Shown: positions 39,631-55,074 of the stretch, piece after piece
How positions within the stretch are numbered: position 1 is the stretch's first letter
Layout of the letters: each line of letters opens with the position of its first letter
NCBI GenBank assembly: GCA_004799435.1
Contig: SSMV01000166.1
Location: forward strand, 16,020-80,019
Length of the DNA: 64,000 nt
Direction: 5' to 3'
From: Bradyrhizobium sp.
GTDB taxonomy: Bacteria; Pseudomonadota; Alphaproteobacteria; Rhizobiales; Beijerinckiaceae
Position numbers and translations under genes: made by a program
The notes under the pieces: generated by a model
The model's input: the letters and a program-made list of their open reading frames with translations, nothing else
Told to the model about the DNA's origin: nothing
The model's database searches: none

Positions 39631-40707
39631 CTAAGAATTGCGGCTTCGATACGGCGCGGCGGCGAGCGCGATCAACGCGTCGATTTCCTTTTCGTCGGTC
39701 TCGAAGGACGTTACGAAACGCGCCATCGCCTCGCCCGCCCGAGGCGCGGCTTCCGGCGGCGTCGCGCGGGTCGACCAGTCATGGAACCGTGCGCCCGCCG
39801 CCCGCCACGCGGCAAGGGCCGCCTCGGGCGCAACCACGAAGACCTCGTTGACCTCGACGGGAAAGACAAGCCGAACGCCCGGCGCCTTGGCGAGTCCCTC
39901 GCCAAGGCGCCGCGCGCTCGTATTGGCGCGGCGCGCCAGGTCGAGCCAAAGGCCGCCGGCCAGCCACGCCTCCATCTGCGCGCCGAGAAACCGCCCTTTC
40001 GACAGGGTCTGACCCGCCCGCTTGCGTTGATAGGGCGTCGCGGCGGCCAGCGCGGGATCGAACATGATCACCGCCTCGCAGGCGAGCGCGCCGTCCTTGG
40101 TCGCTCCGAGCGATAAGACATCGACGCCGGACCGCCAGGTCATTTCGGCGGGCGAAGCCCCGGTCTTGACCAGCGCATTGGCGAAACGGGCGCCATCTAA
40201 ATGCACGCGCATGCCCGCCTCATGCGCGATCGCCGCCAGCGCGGCGATTTCCGCGGGACGATAGGCGGTCCCCGCCTCGGTCGCCTGGCTAAGCGACAGC
40301 GCGGCCGGTTGCGTCGTCTTCGCCTGCCCGAGCGGAAAACGGGCGAGCGTCGCTCGCAGCGCCGCGGGTTCGATTTTGCCGTTCAGGCCGGGGATCCCGA
40401 CAAGCTTGGCGCCGCCGCTGAAAAATTCCGGCGCGCCGCATTCGTCGTCGATGATATGCGCTTCTTCGTGGCAGAAAGCCGCCTGCCAGGGCTTGGTCAG
40501 GGCGGCGAGCGCCAGCGCATTGGCGGCGGTGCCGGTCGACACAAGAAAGACGGCGAGTTCGCGTTCGAAGATTTCGCAGAGCCGGCTGGCGGCGCGCGCG
40601 GTGTAAGCGTCGGCGCCATAGGCCGGCGCGTTGACCCGGCTCGAGGCGACAATTGCCTCGAGAATAGGCGCGGCGACGCCTGCCCCGTTGTCGCTGGCGA
40701 AATTCAT
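39631..40707 (-). CDS. Low-specificity L-threonine aldolase family protein
   Basis: MNFASDNGAGVAAPILEAI; VSTGTAANALALAAL; MRVHLDGARFANAL; LSLGATKDGALACEAV (PLP Lys). Confidence 0.92.
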   Translation of the reverse strand: MNFASDNGAGVAAPILEAIVASSRVNAPAYGADAYTARAASRLCEIFERELAVFLVSTGTAANALALAALTKPWQAAFCHEEAHIIDDECGAPEFFSGGAKLVGIPGLNGKIEPAALRATLARFPLGQAKTTQPAALSLSQATEAGTAYRPAEIAALAAIAHEAGMRVHLDGARFANALVKTGASPAEMTWRSGVDVLSLGATKDGALACEAVIMFDPALAAATPYQRKRAGQTLSKGRFLGAQMEAWLAGGLWLDLARRANTSARRLGEGLAKAPGVRLVFPVEVNEVFVVAPEAALAAWRAAGARFHDWSTRATPPEAAPRAGEAMARFVTSFETDEKEIDALIALAAAPYRSRNS

Positions 40708-41097
40708 TGCCGCGCCGCCCGCCCGCCAATCCCGAGCCAAAACCGTCGTCGCGCTTCTCTTGCCTGCGCCCCGACGGATTGGCAATGACGATCGGCAAAA
40801 TCTGCGTCGCCGACACGGATCAAAAAAATCAGGTTTCGATGCTCGCCGTCGTCTTGTATCGTGAGGACGTTTCTGTCATGGTCAGCGAAATAGGACAGCG
40901 GTGCTGACCATTTAGGCGGTCAGCCTTCGGAGCAGGCAATATGCCGGACGCAACGATCAAAATGGATCGCAAAAAACGCGCCGCGTGAATGCCCTCGCGG
41001 CTGCGCGGTCGCGCCGCTTAATTCGTGTCCAACGTCAGCCAAATCCAATCGTCGAACGAAGCCCGGAACGCAGTGCGACCGTGCGGGGAGTGGAAAA

Positions 41098-45804
<4,707 letters not shown>

Positions 45805-45859
45805 AGACGACGGTTGAAGGCTGAGCGATCCGGGGATTTACGAGGGGAATGGCGTCGCA

Positions 45860-47278
45860 ATGGGCAAGGTGACAGGTTTCATGGAAATCGACCGCGTGGA
45901 TCGCCGCTACGCGCCGGCGTCAGACCGCATCCGCCATTATCGCGAATTCGTGCTGCCGCTCAGCGAGGAAGGCACGCGCGACCAAGCGGCGCGCTGCATG
46001 AATTGCGGCATCCCCTATTGTCACAACGGCTGCCCGGTCAACAACCAGATCCCGGACTGGAACGACCTCGTCTATCGCGCCGATTGGCAGGAAGCCTCGC
46101 GCAATCTCCACAGCACCAATAATTTCCCCGAGTTCACCGGACGCGTCTGTCCGGCGCCCTGCGAAGCCGCCTGCACGCTCAACTTGCAGGACACGCCCGT
46201 CACCATCAAGACGATCGAATGCGCGATCGTCGATCGCGCCTGGCGCGAAGGCTGGCTCAAGCCCGAGCCCGCCCCCCGCCGCACCGGCAAGCGCGTCGCC
46301 GTGGTCGGCTCCGGCCCGGCGGGCCTCGCCTGTGCCCAGCAGCTCGCCCGCGTCGGCCATGAGGTTCATGTCTACGAGAAGAACGCCGAGCCCGGCGGTC
46401 TGCTTCGTTACGGCATTCCCGACTTCAAGCTTGAGAAGAGCCATGTCGAACGCCGCGTCGAACAGATGAAGGCGGAGGGCGTGGTCTTTCATTGCAACGT
46501 CGCGGTGGGACGGGACGTGTCGGCCGCCTCGCTCGTGGACTCCTATGACGCGGTCGCGCTGGCCGGCGGCTCGGAATCGCCGCGCGATCTTGCGGTGCCG
46601 GGACGCGACCTTGGCGGCGTCCATTTCGCCATGGATTTTCTGCCGCAGCAGAACCGCCGCGTGTCCGGCGAGCCGATGGGCGCCAACGACCTGATTGTCG
46701 CCGCCGGCAAGTCGGTGGTGGTGATCGGCGGCGGCGACACCGGATCGGACTGTATCGGCACCTCGATCCGCCAGGGCGCGCTCAAGGTCACGCAGCTCGA
46801 AATCCTCGCCCAGCCGCCAAAGGCGGAGGACAAGCTGATGAGCTGGCCAAATTGGCCGTTCAAGCTGCGCACGTCGTCGAGCCATGAAGAAGGCGCCGAG
46901 CGCGACTTCGCGGTGATGACCAGCGCCTTCCGCGGCGAGAACGGCGTCGTGACCGGGCTCGAATGCGTGCGCGCCGACGAGAAGATGAAGCCGATCCCCG
47001 GCTCGGAATTCGTTCTGAAGGCCGATCTCGTGCTGCTGGCGATGGGCTTCGTTTCCCCAGTGCGCGAAGGCATGCTGGAGGAACTCGGCGTGAGCCTCGA
47101 CGGGCGCGGCAATGTCGCGGCCGACACCCGCCGCTACGCCGCCAGCCGGCCCAAGGTCTTCGCCTGCGGCGATATGCGGCGCGGACAATCGCTGGTTGTC
47201 TGGGCGATCCGCGAGGGGCGCCAATGCGCCGCTTCGATCGACGAAACGCTGATGGGCGCGACGGTGCTGCCGCGCTGA
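45860..47278 (+). CDS. gltD: Glutamate synthase small subunit
   Basis: [45 protein letters not shown]. Confidence 0.97.
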   Translation: MGKVTGFMEIDRVDRRYAPASDRIRHYREFVLPLSEEGTRDQAARCMNCGIPYCHNGCPVNNQIPDWNDLVYRADWQEASRNLHSTNNFPEFTGRVCPAPCEAACTLNLQDTPVTIKTIECAIVDRAWREGWLKPEPAPRRTGKRVAVVGSGPAGLACAQQLARVGHEVHVYEKNAEPGGLLRYGIPDFKLEKSHVERRVEQMKAEGVVFHCNVAVGRDVSAASLVDSYDAVALAGGSESPRDLAVPGRDLGGVHFAMDFLPQQNRRVSGEPMGANDLIVAAGKSVVVIGGGDTGSDCIGTSIRQGALKVTQLEILAQPPKAEDKLMSWPNWPFKLRTSSSHEEGAERDFAVMTSAFRGENGVVTGLECVRADEKMKPIPGSEFVLKADLVLLAMGFVSPVREGMLEELGVSLDGRGNVAADTRRYAASRPKVFACGDMRRGQSLVVWAIREGRQCAASIDETLMGATVLPR

Positions 47279-47322
47279 GCGGCGGCCTCAGACTGCGCTG
47301 GCGACGCGCGCGTCGGCGCGTC

Positions 47323-47772
47323 TCATAGCAGCGAAGCCTTCTTGTCGCTGCGCACGACCATCACTGTGCAGACCGCATGGCGCACGATCGCCGCCGCGCT
47401 CGATCCCAGGAGATAGGTCGCCATCGAGGGCTTATGGGCGCCGACAATGATGAGATCGGCGCGCCATTCCTCGGCCTCGGCGAGAATTTCCGGATAGACC
47501 GCGCCGACCCGCACGACGCTCGACACGCCTTCCGCAGGGCGATTGATCGTCGCCGCCAGCCGCTGCAGCTCCGACTTCTCATAGACGCCGACCTGCTCGT
47601 AAAGCGCCTGCGGCACCACCGCCAAAGGCGAGCCGACGACGATCGGGCTGGCGACGTTGATGAGCCGGATTTGCGCGTTGAAAGCCTCGGCGAGCGTCGA
47701 AGCCGTCCGGATCGCTTCGAGCGCGACATCATCCTCGCCGATCGCGATGGGAAGCAGGATCTTGCCGAACAT
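47323..47772 (-). CDS. Universal stress protein (UspA family)
   Basis: KILLPIAIGEDDVALEAIRTASTLAEAFNAQIRLINV...ADLIIVGAHKPSMATYLLGSSAAAIVRHAVCTVMVVR. Confidence 0.92.
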   Translation of the reverse strand: MFGKILLPIAIGEDDVALEAIRTASTLAEAFNAQIRLINVASPIVVGSPLAVVPQALYEQVGVYEKSELQRLAATINRPAEGVSSVVRVGAVYPEILAEAEEWRADLIIVGAHKPSMATYLLGSSAAAIVRHAVCTVMVVRSDKKASLL

Positions 47773-47958
47773 CGATCCTCCAATTGTCGCCCGGCGCCTT
47801 GCCGGCGCGGCCGGCCGCTCCGGCGGGTGCGGACCCGCCTGAGAGCGGCCAAAACTCGACCTTTGGACGGCTTGCCACGTAAGCCGCGTCGGCGCAACAT
47901 CGCGGCCAACCCCGGGCGGCAATGCCGCGCGGCGAAAACGACAGGGAGGATGGCGACG

Positions 47959-49161
47959 ATGAAACCGTTGAAAGTTCTTGCGTATGTCGGCGTGTTCGCC
48001 GCCAGCCTGTGGGCCGTGGGCGCCAATGCCGCCGAGAAGGTCGTCATCGGCGACATCGACGACATGTCGGGCCCCTATGCCGATGTCATTGGCGCCACCG
48101 GCATCGAGGCGATCAAAATGGCCATCGCCGATTTCGGCGGAACGGCGCTCGGCCAGCCGATCGACATTCTCACCTTCGATCATCAGAACAAGCCGGCGCT
48201 CGGCGTCGAGAAATTCCGCGAATGGGCCGATCAAAGCGGTCTGACCATGCTGCTGGGCGGCTCCAACACCGGCGTCAGCCTCGCCATCAGCGCCGCAGTC
48301 AAGGAGAAGAAAGTGCCCTTCTTCGCCATCGGCGCGGCGGGCGCGTCGCTGACCGGAAAAGACTGCACGCCCTATACGATCCATTATGGCTACGACACGA
48401 CCGCGCTCGCCAATGGGACCGCCAAGACGCTGCTGGCGCAAGGCGGCAAGAGCTGGTTCTTCCTGACCGCCGATTACGCTTTCGGCACCCAGTTGCAGAA
48501 CGCCGCCAGCGGCGTGGTGACGGCGGGCGGCGGCAGCGTCGCCGGCGCCGTGCGCGTGCCGCTCGGCACCACCGACTTCGCTTCTTATCTTTTGCAGGCG
48601 CAGAGTTCGGGCGCGCAAGTGCTCGGCCTCGCCAACGCCGGCACTGACTTCTCCAACTCGCTCAAGGCGGCCAATGAATTCGGCATCGCCAAGACGATGA
48701 AGCCTGCGGCGTTGCTGGTCTTTCTTTCCGACATCAAGGCGATCGGCCTCGACGCCGCTCAAGGCCTAACGCTGACCGATGGCTGGTACTGGGATCTCAA
48801 CGACAAGACCCGCGCCTTCGGCGCCGCCTTCATGGCCAAGACCAACCGCGAACCGACGATGCCGCAGGCGGCCGTCTATTCGGCGACGATGACCTATCTC
48901 AACGCGGTCAAAGCCGCCGGGACGACCGACCCGGACAAGGTGATGGCGGAGCTGCATAAGGCGAAGATCGACGACATGTTCACCGCCAACGGCGTCATCC
49001 GCGCCGATGGCCTCATGCAACACGACATGTACATCATGCAGGTCAAGACGCCGGCCGAATCGAAAGGCCCATGGGATCTCTACAAGCTCGTCCAGACGAT
49101 GGGCGGCGAAGAGGCTTTCGGCAAACTGACCGATTCCGCCTGCCCGCTGGCCAAGAACTAA
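47959..49161 (+). CDS. ABC transporter substrate-binding protein (branched-chain amino acid type)
   Basis: Signal peptide; EKVVIGDIDDMSGPYADVIGATGIEAIKMAIADFGG...; start 47950 or 47959. Confidence 0.9.
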   Translation: MKPLKVLAYVGVFAASLWAVGANAAEKVVIGDIDDMSGPYADVIGATGIEAIKMAIADFGGTALGQPIDILTFDHQNKPALGVEKFREWADQSGLTMLLGGSNTGVSLAISAAVKEKKVPFFAIGAAGASLTGKDCTPYTIHYGYDTTALANGTAKTLLAQGGKSWFFLTADYAFGTQLQNAASGVVTAGGGSVAGAVRVPLGTTDFASYLLQAQSSGAQVLGLANAGTDFSNSLKAANEFGIAKTMKPAALLVFLSDIKAIGLDAAQGLTLTDGWYWDLNDKTRAFGAAFMAKTNREPTMPQAAVYSATMTYLNAVKAAGTTDPDKVMAELHKAKIDDMFTANGVIRADGLMQHDMYIMQVKTPAESKGPWDLYKLVQTMGGEEAFGKLTDSACPLAKN

Positions 49162-49209
49162 GGCCAAGAACCAAGGCATAAAAGCCGCGTCGCCCTCAGG
49201 CGGCGCGGC

Positions 49210-49255
49210 AGTGGCGCGGACCTCCGTGGCCGCGGGCGCGGAGGCCCGCGCCACT
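49210..49255. repeat. 46-nt intergenic palindromic repeat, copy 1
   Basis: agtggcgcggacctccgtggccgcgggcgcggaggcccgcgccact; inverted-repeat ends; second copy at 56813-56858. Confidence 0.8.
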
Positions 49256-49437
49256 CCCCCGACTGGCGCCCGATGACTCCGCCATGACTCGGAGCGACCA
49301 ACGCTGTCGCCCGTTAACGCTTTGTTGGGCGTGATTCGAGTTCGGCAAACGAAGCGTGAAAAAGAACGGTAAAATTCTCTCCAATCGCCGACCCGGCCAT
49401 TCGGCATGGCCCGCCAATTCGGCCTGGAGTGTTCGTC

Positions 49438-50043
49438 ATGCGTCGCCTTGTCCTCGGCCTTTCGCCTGTCGCCGCCCTGCTCTGCGCAACCGCCGCCGGC
49501 GCGGCTGACGTCAACCGCACCTACACCGGCCCCGGCGTCGCCGATTTCTCCGGCGTCGAACTCGGCCCCGACCTCGGGGTGGCGCTCGGCACGGTCGGCT
49601 CGGCCAATATGTCCGGCCCGGCCGGGGGCGCGCATCTGGGCTATAATTTTCAGTCGCAGCAATTCGTCGGCGGCGTCGAGGGCGACGTAACTTTTGGTTC
49701 GATCCGCACCGGCTCGCTGGGCTCGGCCGAATTCAATGAGAACTTCATGTCTTCGGCCCGCGTGAAGGCCGGCTACGCCTTCGGGCCAATGCTCGCCTAT
49801 GGCACGCTGGGCTGGGCGTGGTCGACCACCAACTATTCCGATCTCGGCTCGTCTAGCGGGCAGACGGTCAAGGGCGTCGTCTTCGGCGCCGGCGTCGAAT
49901 ACGCCATCACCCGCAATGTCTCGCTGCGCGCCGAGTTGCTGCGCTATGACTTCAACGGCGCGGACTATGTCATTCCGCCCTCGTCGCAGTCTTTGACGAC
50001 GTCGACCAATGTCGCGCGCATCGGCGCGAGCGTGCATTTCTAG
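49438..50043 (+). CDS. Outer membrane beta-barrel (porin-like, Omp25/OmpA-like) protein
   Basis: Signal peptide ending AAGAADV; GGAHLGYNFQSQQFVGGVEGDVTFG; C-terminal ARIGASVHF aromatic end. Confidence 0.85.
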   Translation: MRRLVLGLSPVAALLCATAAGAADVNRTYTGPGVADFSGVELGPDLGVALGTVGSANMSGPAGGAHLGYNFQSQQFVGGVEGDVTFGSIRTGSLGSAEFNENFMSSARVKAGYAFGPMLAYGTLGWAWSTTNYSDLGSSSGQTVKGVVFGAGVEYAITRNVSLRAELLRYDFNGADYVIPPSSQSLTTSTNVARIGASVHF

Positions 50044-50059
50044 CTGCTGCGCAACGACT

Positions 50060-51151
50060 CTAGCCGCCGACCTGCCCGCGATGCCTTAGGAATGCGTCGG
50101 CGAGAACGCAGGCGACCATCGCTTCGCCGACCGGCGCCGCGCGAATGCCGACGCAGGGGTCGTGCCGCCCCGTCGTGACAATATCGGTGTCTTCGCCCGC
50201 GCGCGTGACGGTGCGCCGCGGACTCAGGATCGACGACGTCGGCTTGACCGCGAAACGCGCAACGATCGTCTGACCGGTGGAGATGCCGCCAAGAATGCCG
50301 CCGGCGTGGTTGGAGAGAAACTGCGGCCGGCCGTCCGCCCCCGCGCGCATCTCGTCGGCATTCTCCTCGCCCGACAGTTCCGCCGTGGCGAATCCATCGC
50401 CGATCTCGACCCCTTTGACCGCGTTGACGCTCATCAGGGCGGCGGCGAGCTCGCCGTCGAGCTTGCCATAGATCGGCGCGCCCCAGCCGGCCGGCGCGCC
50501 TTCGGCGACGACCTCGACCACCGCGCCGACCGAGGAGCCGGATTTGCGCACGCCGTCGAGATAATCGGCGAAGCGCGCCGCCGCCTCGGCGTCGGGGCAG
50601 AAGAAGGGATTGCGCTGGGTCTCGTCCCAATCCCAGCGTGCGCGGTCGATCTTCAGCTTGCCGATCTGCACCAGCGCGGCGCGAATGCGCACAGCGGGGA
50701 TGATTTTGCGTGCGATCGCGCCGGCGGCGACCCGCGCCGCGGTTTCGCGCGCCGACGAACGTCCGCCGCCGCGATAGTCGCGCAAGCCATATTTGGCTTC
50801 ATAAGTGTAGTCGGCGTGGCCGGGGCGAAACTTGTCCTTGATTTCGCTGTAGTCTTTCGAGCGCTGATCGACATTGTCGATCAGCACGGCGATCGGAGCG
50901 CCGGTGGTCACCTGCCGCCCCGTCGAGTCGTCGATCATGACGCCCGACAGAATCCGCGCTGTGTCCGGTTCGCGCCGCTGCGTCGTGAAGCGCGACGTGC
51001 CGGGTCGACGACGATCGAGATCGGCCTGGATGTCGGCGACATCGAGCGCGAGCAGCGGCGGGCAGCCGTCGACCACGCAGCCAATTGCCGGCCCATGGCT
51101 CTCGCCAAAGGTGGTGACGCGAAAGAGATGGCCGAATGTGTTGTGGGACAT
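50060..51151 (-). CDS. aroC: Chorismate synthase
   Basis: [61 protein letters not shown]. Confidence 0.97.
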   Translation of the reverse strand: MSHNTFGHLFRVTTFGESHGPAIGCVVDGCPPLLALDVADIQADLDRRRPGTSRFTTQRREPDTARILSGVMIDDSTGRQVTTGAPIAVLIDNVDQRSKDYSEIKDKFRPGHADYTYEAKYGLRDYRGGGRSSARETAARVAAGAIARKIIPAVRIRAALVQIGKLKIDRARWDWDETQRNPFFCPDAEAAARFADYLDGVRKSGSSVGAVVEVVAEGAPAGWGAPIYGKLDGELAAALMSVNAVKGVEIGDGFATAELSGEENADEMRAGADGRPQFLSNHAGGILGGISTGQTIVARFAVKPTSSILSPRRTVTRAGEDTDIVTTGRHDPCVGIRAAPVGEAMVACVLADAFLRHRGQVGG

Positions 51152-51247
51152 GCCGTGAAGCCTCGGCGCTTCTTTAGGGAGCAGCCGGGCGGCCGTCAAA
51201 CCGCAGTCGCGCCGACAGAAGCCCTCGGCCCCGCGTTCAAGCTTCGC

Positions 51248-52006
51248 CTAGCGCGCCCAGAGCGTCCGGCCTGTGGAGACCAGCATTCCGAGGCCAGAGG
51301 CGAGCAGTAAGGCCAAAACCAGTCGCTCGAAGCCCCGATCATCGACGCGGTGAAACAGGCGCGCGCCCAAAAGCGAGGGGATCAGCATCGCTGGCGCGAC
51401 CAGCGCGAAGAGGCGCAAGGCGCCGGCGTCGAGGCCGCCGGTGCGCGCGTAAGCCGCCAGCGTCAGCAGATGCATGACGACGTTGTAGACCTGCATCGTC
51501 GCCCGGCGCAGTTCGCGCTTCCAGCCGCGCAATTGCGTCCAGATCGCCGGGACGGTTCCCGACATGCCGGCAAGGCCGCCAAGCAACCCGCCGATCAGAC
51601 CGGCGAAAGCGTCGAGGCCGACGCCGCCCGCCTCGACGCGCGGCGGATTGCGAACGGCAAGGCCGTAAAGCCCATAGAGGGTCAGCAGCGCGCCGATCGC
51701 CAGTCGGAAATGCAGCGGATCGGCGTTATGCAGCAGGAAGACCCCGAGCGGCACGCCAAGCGCGCCACCGATCACCAGCGGGGCGATGCGTCGAAGATCG
51801 AAGCCGCCCCGGATCGAGGCGAAGCTCGCAACCTGGCCAAGCAGCGCGCCGAACACCGCCAGCGGCGCGGCGACTTGCGGCGGCAGCGCCCAGGCCCAGA
51901 GGCCGAAGGCGACGAGGGAAAAGGCGAAACCCGAGACGCCCTGAACGAAGCCGGCAAGCGCCGCGCCCGTCACCACCAGCGCAATCGTCGACCAGCTTTC
52001 GCTCAT
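51248..52006 (-). CDS. TauE/SafE family sulfite exporter-like membrane protein
   Basis: GFVQGVSGFAFSLVAFGLWAW; GGLLGGLAGMSGTVPAIW repeats. Confidence 0.88.
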   Translation of the reverse strand: MSESWSTIALVVTGAALAGFVQGVSGFAFSLVAFGLWAWALPPQVAAPLAVFGALLGQVASFASIRGGFDLRRIAPLVIGGALGVPLGVFLLHNADPLHFRLAIGALLTLYGLYGLAVRNPPRVEAGGVGLDAFAGLIGGLLGGLAGMSGTVPAIWTQLRGWKRELRRATMQVYNVVMHLLTLAAYARTGGLDAGALRLFALVAPAMLIPSLLGARLFHRVDDRGFERLVLALLLASGLGMLVSTGRTLWAR

Positions 52007-52017
52007 CCCGGCGCCGC

Positions 52018-53700
52018 TTAGCCAGCGGCGCGACGCGCGAGCGCGGCCTGGCGAATGGCGCTCAGCGTCGTCGTCGGCGTGATTGTCTCGGGATCGACTT
52101 TCAGATGGAGGATCGCCGGCTTGCCCGAGGCGAGCGCGCGTTCGAAAGCGGGAAGGAATTGGCGCGTTTCCGCGACGGTTTCGCCGTGACCGCCGAAGGC
52201 GCGCGCATAAGCGGCGAAATCGGGATTGCGCAGCGCCGTCGCGCTGACGCGGGCGGGATATTCGCGCTCCTGATGCATGCGGATCGTGCCATACATGCCG
52301 TTGTCGACGATGATGACGACGATCGGCAGATCATATTGCACGGCGGTGGCGAATTCCTGTCCGTTCATCAGGAAGTCGCCGTCGCCGGAAAAGGCGACGA
52401 CCATCCGCTCGGGATGCGCGCGCTTGGCGGCGACCGCCGCCGGAACGCCGAAGCCCATCGAGCCGGACACCGGCCCCAGCTGCTGGTTGAAACGGCGGAA
52501 GCGCAGGAACCGGCCGGGCCATAGGCCGAAATTGCCGGCGCCATTGGCAAAGATCGCCTCTGGCGCGGCGCGTCGCAGCGCCAGCATGATCTCGCCGAGT
52601 TGCACGGGACCGGGATTGGCGGGCGCGACGTCGCTCCAGGCGAGAAATTCGGCGCGCGCTTCACGGGTCGTCTCGCTCCAGGGGATGGCGTTGGGCGGCT
52701 GCAGGCCTTCAAGCGCCGCGCAAAAGGCCGTTGGCGTCGCGACGATTCCAAGCCGCGGATGATAGACGCGGCCAATCTCCTCAGCGTCGGCATGAACATG
52801 CACGAGCCTCTGGCGCGGCTCGGGAATTGAAAACAGCGAATAGCCCTGCGAGGGGACCTCCGCCATGCGGCCGCCGATCAGCAGCACGAAATCGGCGGCT
52901 TCGACGCGCGCCTTGAGCTTGGGATTGATCCCGAGGCCCAGCTCGCCAACGTAATTGGGGTGATCATTGTCGATCAGGCTGGCGCGGCGAAAGGACGCGG
53001 CGAGCGGCAGATCGAAACGCTCGGCAAAACGCATCAGCGCCTTGCCGGCGCGTTCGCTCCAGCCGCCGCCGCCGAAGATGACAAGCGGGCGGTGCGCCGC
53101 CCAGAGCATCTTCTGCAACTCCGCCATCTGGGTTTGGCCGGGCCAGATCGCGCTCGCCTCGACGCGCGGCGCGTCGGCGACGGTCGCGGTCTCGGTCAGG
53201 ACGTCCTCGGGCAGCGCGATCACCACTGGCCCCGGGCGACCTTGCATCGCGACGCGGAAGGCGCGCTGGATGATTTCGGGCAGGCGCGCCGCATCCTCGA
53301 CCTCGGTCGCCCATTTGGTCGTCGAGCCGAAGAACGCGCGATAATCCATCTCCTGAAAGGCGCCGCGGCCGCGCATGCCGCGCTCCACCTGGCCGACGAA
53401 CAAGATCAGCGGAACGGAATCATGTTCGGCGATATGGACGCCATGGGCGGCGTTGGTCGCGCCGGGGCCGCGCGTGACGAAACAGACGCCGGGGCGACCG
53501 GTCAGTCGTCCATCGGTCACAGCCATGATTGCCGCGCCAGCCTCCTGACGGCAAACGGTCACGCCAATCCTGGCGTCATGAAGCGCGTCGAGCGCGGCGA
53601 GATAGGATTCGCCGGGCACGCAATAGAGCCGCTCGACGCCCTGGGCGACAAGTTGATCGACGAGAATCTGTCCGCCGGTGCGCGGAGCGTCGGACCGCAT
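52018..53700 (-). CDS. Thiamine pyrophosphate-dependent enzyme (acetolactate synthase large subunit-like)
   Basis: GVERLYCVPGESYLAALDAL; CRQEAGAAIMAVTDGRLTGRPGVCFVTRGPGATNA; GDGDFLMNGQEFATAVQYDLPIVVIIVDNGMYG. Confidence 0.92.
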   Translation of the reverse strand: MRSDAPRTGGQILVDQLVAQGVERLYCVPGESYLAALDALHDARIGVTVCRQEAGAAIMAVTDGRLTGRPGVCFVTRGPGATNAAHGVHIAEHDSVPLILFVGQVERGMRGRGAFQEMDYRAFFGSTTKWATEVEDAARLPEIIQRAFRVAMQGRPGPVVIALPEDVLTETATVADAPRVEASAIWPGQTQMAELQKMLWAAHRPLVIFGGGGWSERAGKALMRFAERFDLPLAASFRRASLIDNDHPNYVGELGLGINPKLKARVEAADFVLLIGGRMAEVPSQGYSLFSIPEPRQRLVHVHADAEEIGRVYHPRLGIVATPTAFCAALEGLQPPNAIPWSETTREARAEFLAWSDVAPANPGPVQLGEIMLALRRAAPEAIFANGAGNFGLWPGRFLRFRRFNQQLGPVSGSMGFGVPAAVAAKRAHPERMVVAFSGDGDFLMNGQEFATAVQYDLPIVVIIVDNGMYGTIRMHQEREYPARVSATALRNPDFAAYARAFGGHGETVAETRQFLPAFERALASGKPAILHLKVDPETITPTTTLSAIRQAALARRAAG

Positions 53701-53875
53701 TGAAGACTGGCGCCTCGGGACAAAGGGGAAACGCGGATCGCGACCCGTTTTGGCGCCTCCCTGTCCTCCCGGCAAGGCGAACCGGCCCTTCCCCATCGCG
53801 AATCCGCGTCAGGGCCTCGCCCGGACCAACTCAGGGCCGCCCCTTGCGCCCCGGTCCTCGTCTCGCCATTGTCTT

Positions 53876-54967
53876 ATGATGTCCGCTCCCGTCGAACGCG
53901 CCGCCGCAGAGCCCAGCGCTCTCGCCAATCTCGACGCGCGGGCGCGCGAAATTTTCCGCCGCATCGTCGATTCCTATCTCGGCAGCGGCGAGCCGGTCGG
54001 CTCGCGCCATCTGTCGCGAATCCTGCCGATTTCGCTGTCGCCCGCTTCGGTGCGCAACGTGATGCAGGATCTCGAGGAGCTGGGCCTGATCTATGCCCCC
54101 CACACCAGCGCGGGGCGGCTGCCGACCCAGACCGGCTTGCGCTTCTATGTCGACGCCATGCTCGAAATGGGCGGGCTGGCGAACGAGGAGCGCGCCCGGA
54201 TCGATTCCAAGGTGCGCGCCGCCGCTGAGGAAGGCGGTTTCGAAGGCGCGCTCACCCAGGCGACCTCCCTGCTCTCCGAGCTGACCCACAGCGCCGGCGT
54301 CGTGCTGAGCACGAAGGACAACATCCGCCTGAAGCATGTCGAGTTCGTCCGGCTCGACGCGCGCCAGGCCCTGGCGGTGCTGGTCGGCGAGGACGGATCG
54401 GTTGAAAATCGCGTCGTCGCCACGCCAGCCGGCATGCCGGCCTCGACGCTTGCGGAAGCGAGCAATTACCTCAGCGCTCATGTGCGCGGCCGCACGCTGA
54501 GCGAGGCGCGTGACGAGATTGCGCGGGTTCGCCTGGCGGCGCGGGGCGAACTCGACGCACTGGCGGCGCGACTCGTCGATGCCGGGCTCGCTTCCTGGGC
54601 CGGCGCCGAGGAGGCCAGCCGTCAGCTCATAGTGCGCGGTCAGGCCAATCTCATTGGCGACTTGCACGCCGAGTCCGATCTTGAGCGCATCCGCCGCCTG
54701 TTCGCCGACCTCGAAACCCAGACCGACGTCATCGATCTCCTGCACCGCGCCGAGGATGGCGAAGGCGTCAAGATCTTCATCGGCTCGGAAAACAAGCTGT
54801 TCTCGCTCTCCGGCTCGTCGATGATCGCCGCGCCCTGGCGTGGCGGCGACAGCCGCGCCGCTGGCGTGCTCGGCGTGATCGGCCCGACGCGGCTCAATTA
54901 CGGACGCATCGTGCCGATGGTCGAATATGCCGCGCAGGTGCTTGGAGACCTCAAGCTTTCAAGATGA
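53876..54967 (+). CDS. hrcA: Heat-inducible transcriptional repressor HrcA
   Basis: LDARAREIFRRIVDSYLGSGEPVGSRHLSRILPISLSPASVRNVMQDLEELGLIYAPHTSAGRLPT. Confidence 0.97.
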   Translation: MMSAPVERAAAEPSALANLDARAREIFRRIVDSYLGSGEPVGSRHLSRILPISLSPASVRNVMQDLEELGLIYAPHTSAGRLPTQTGLRFYVDAMLEMGGLANEERARIDSKVRAAAEEGGFEGALTQATSLLSELTHSAGVVLSTKDNIRLKHVEFVRLDARQALAVLVGEDGSVENRVVATPAGMPASTLAEASNYLSAHVRGRTLSEARDEIARVRLAARGELDALAARLVDAGLASWAGAEEASRQLIVRGQANLIGDLHAESDLERIRRLFADLETQTDVIDLLHRAEDGEGVKIFIGSENKLFSLSGSSMIAAPWRGGDSRAAGVLGVIGPTRLNYGRIVPMVEYAAQVLGDLKLSR

Positions 54968-55020
54968 GACGTTCTGGAGACGCTCCGGAGACGCTCCGGA
55001 GACACTCCAGAAGCGCTCTG
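54966..55020 (+). repeat. Five 11-bp imperfect tandem repeats at the hrcA stop codon
   Basis: gagacgttctg/gagacgctccg/gagacgctccg/gagacactcca/gaagcgctctg. Confidence 0.8.
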
Positions 55021-55074
55021 GAGCGGCGGCCGATTTTGCGATAGAAGCAGGCCAAAGTTTGGGGGGAACGCGCT

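Noticed and set aside
47377-47949. N-terminal extension of the ABC substrate-binding ORF
   Set aside because: Antisense to uspA; a proper SD and signal peptide occur at 47950/47959.
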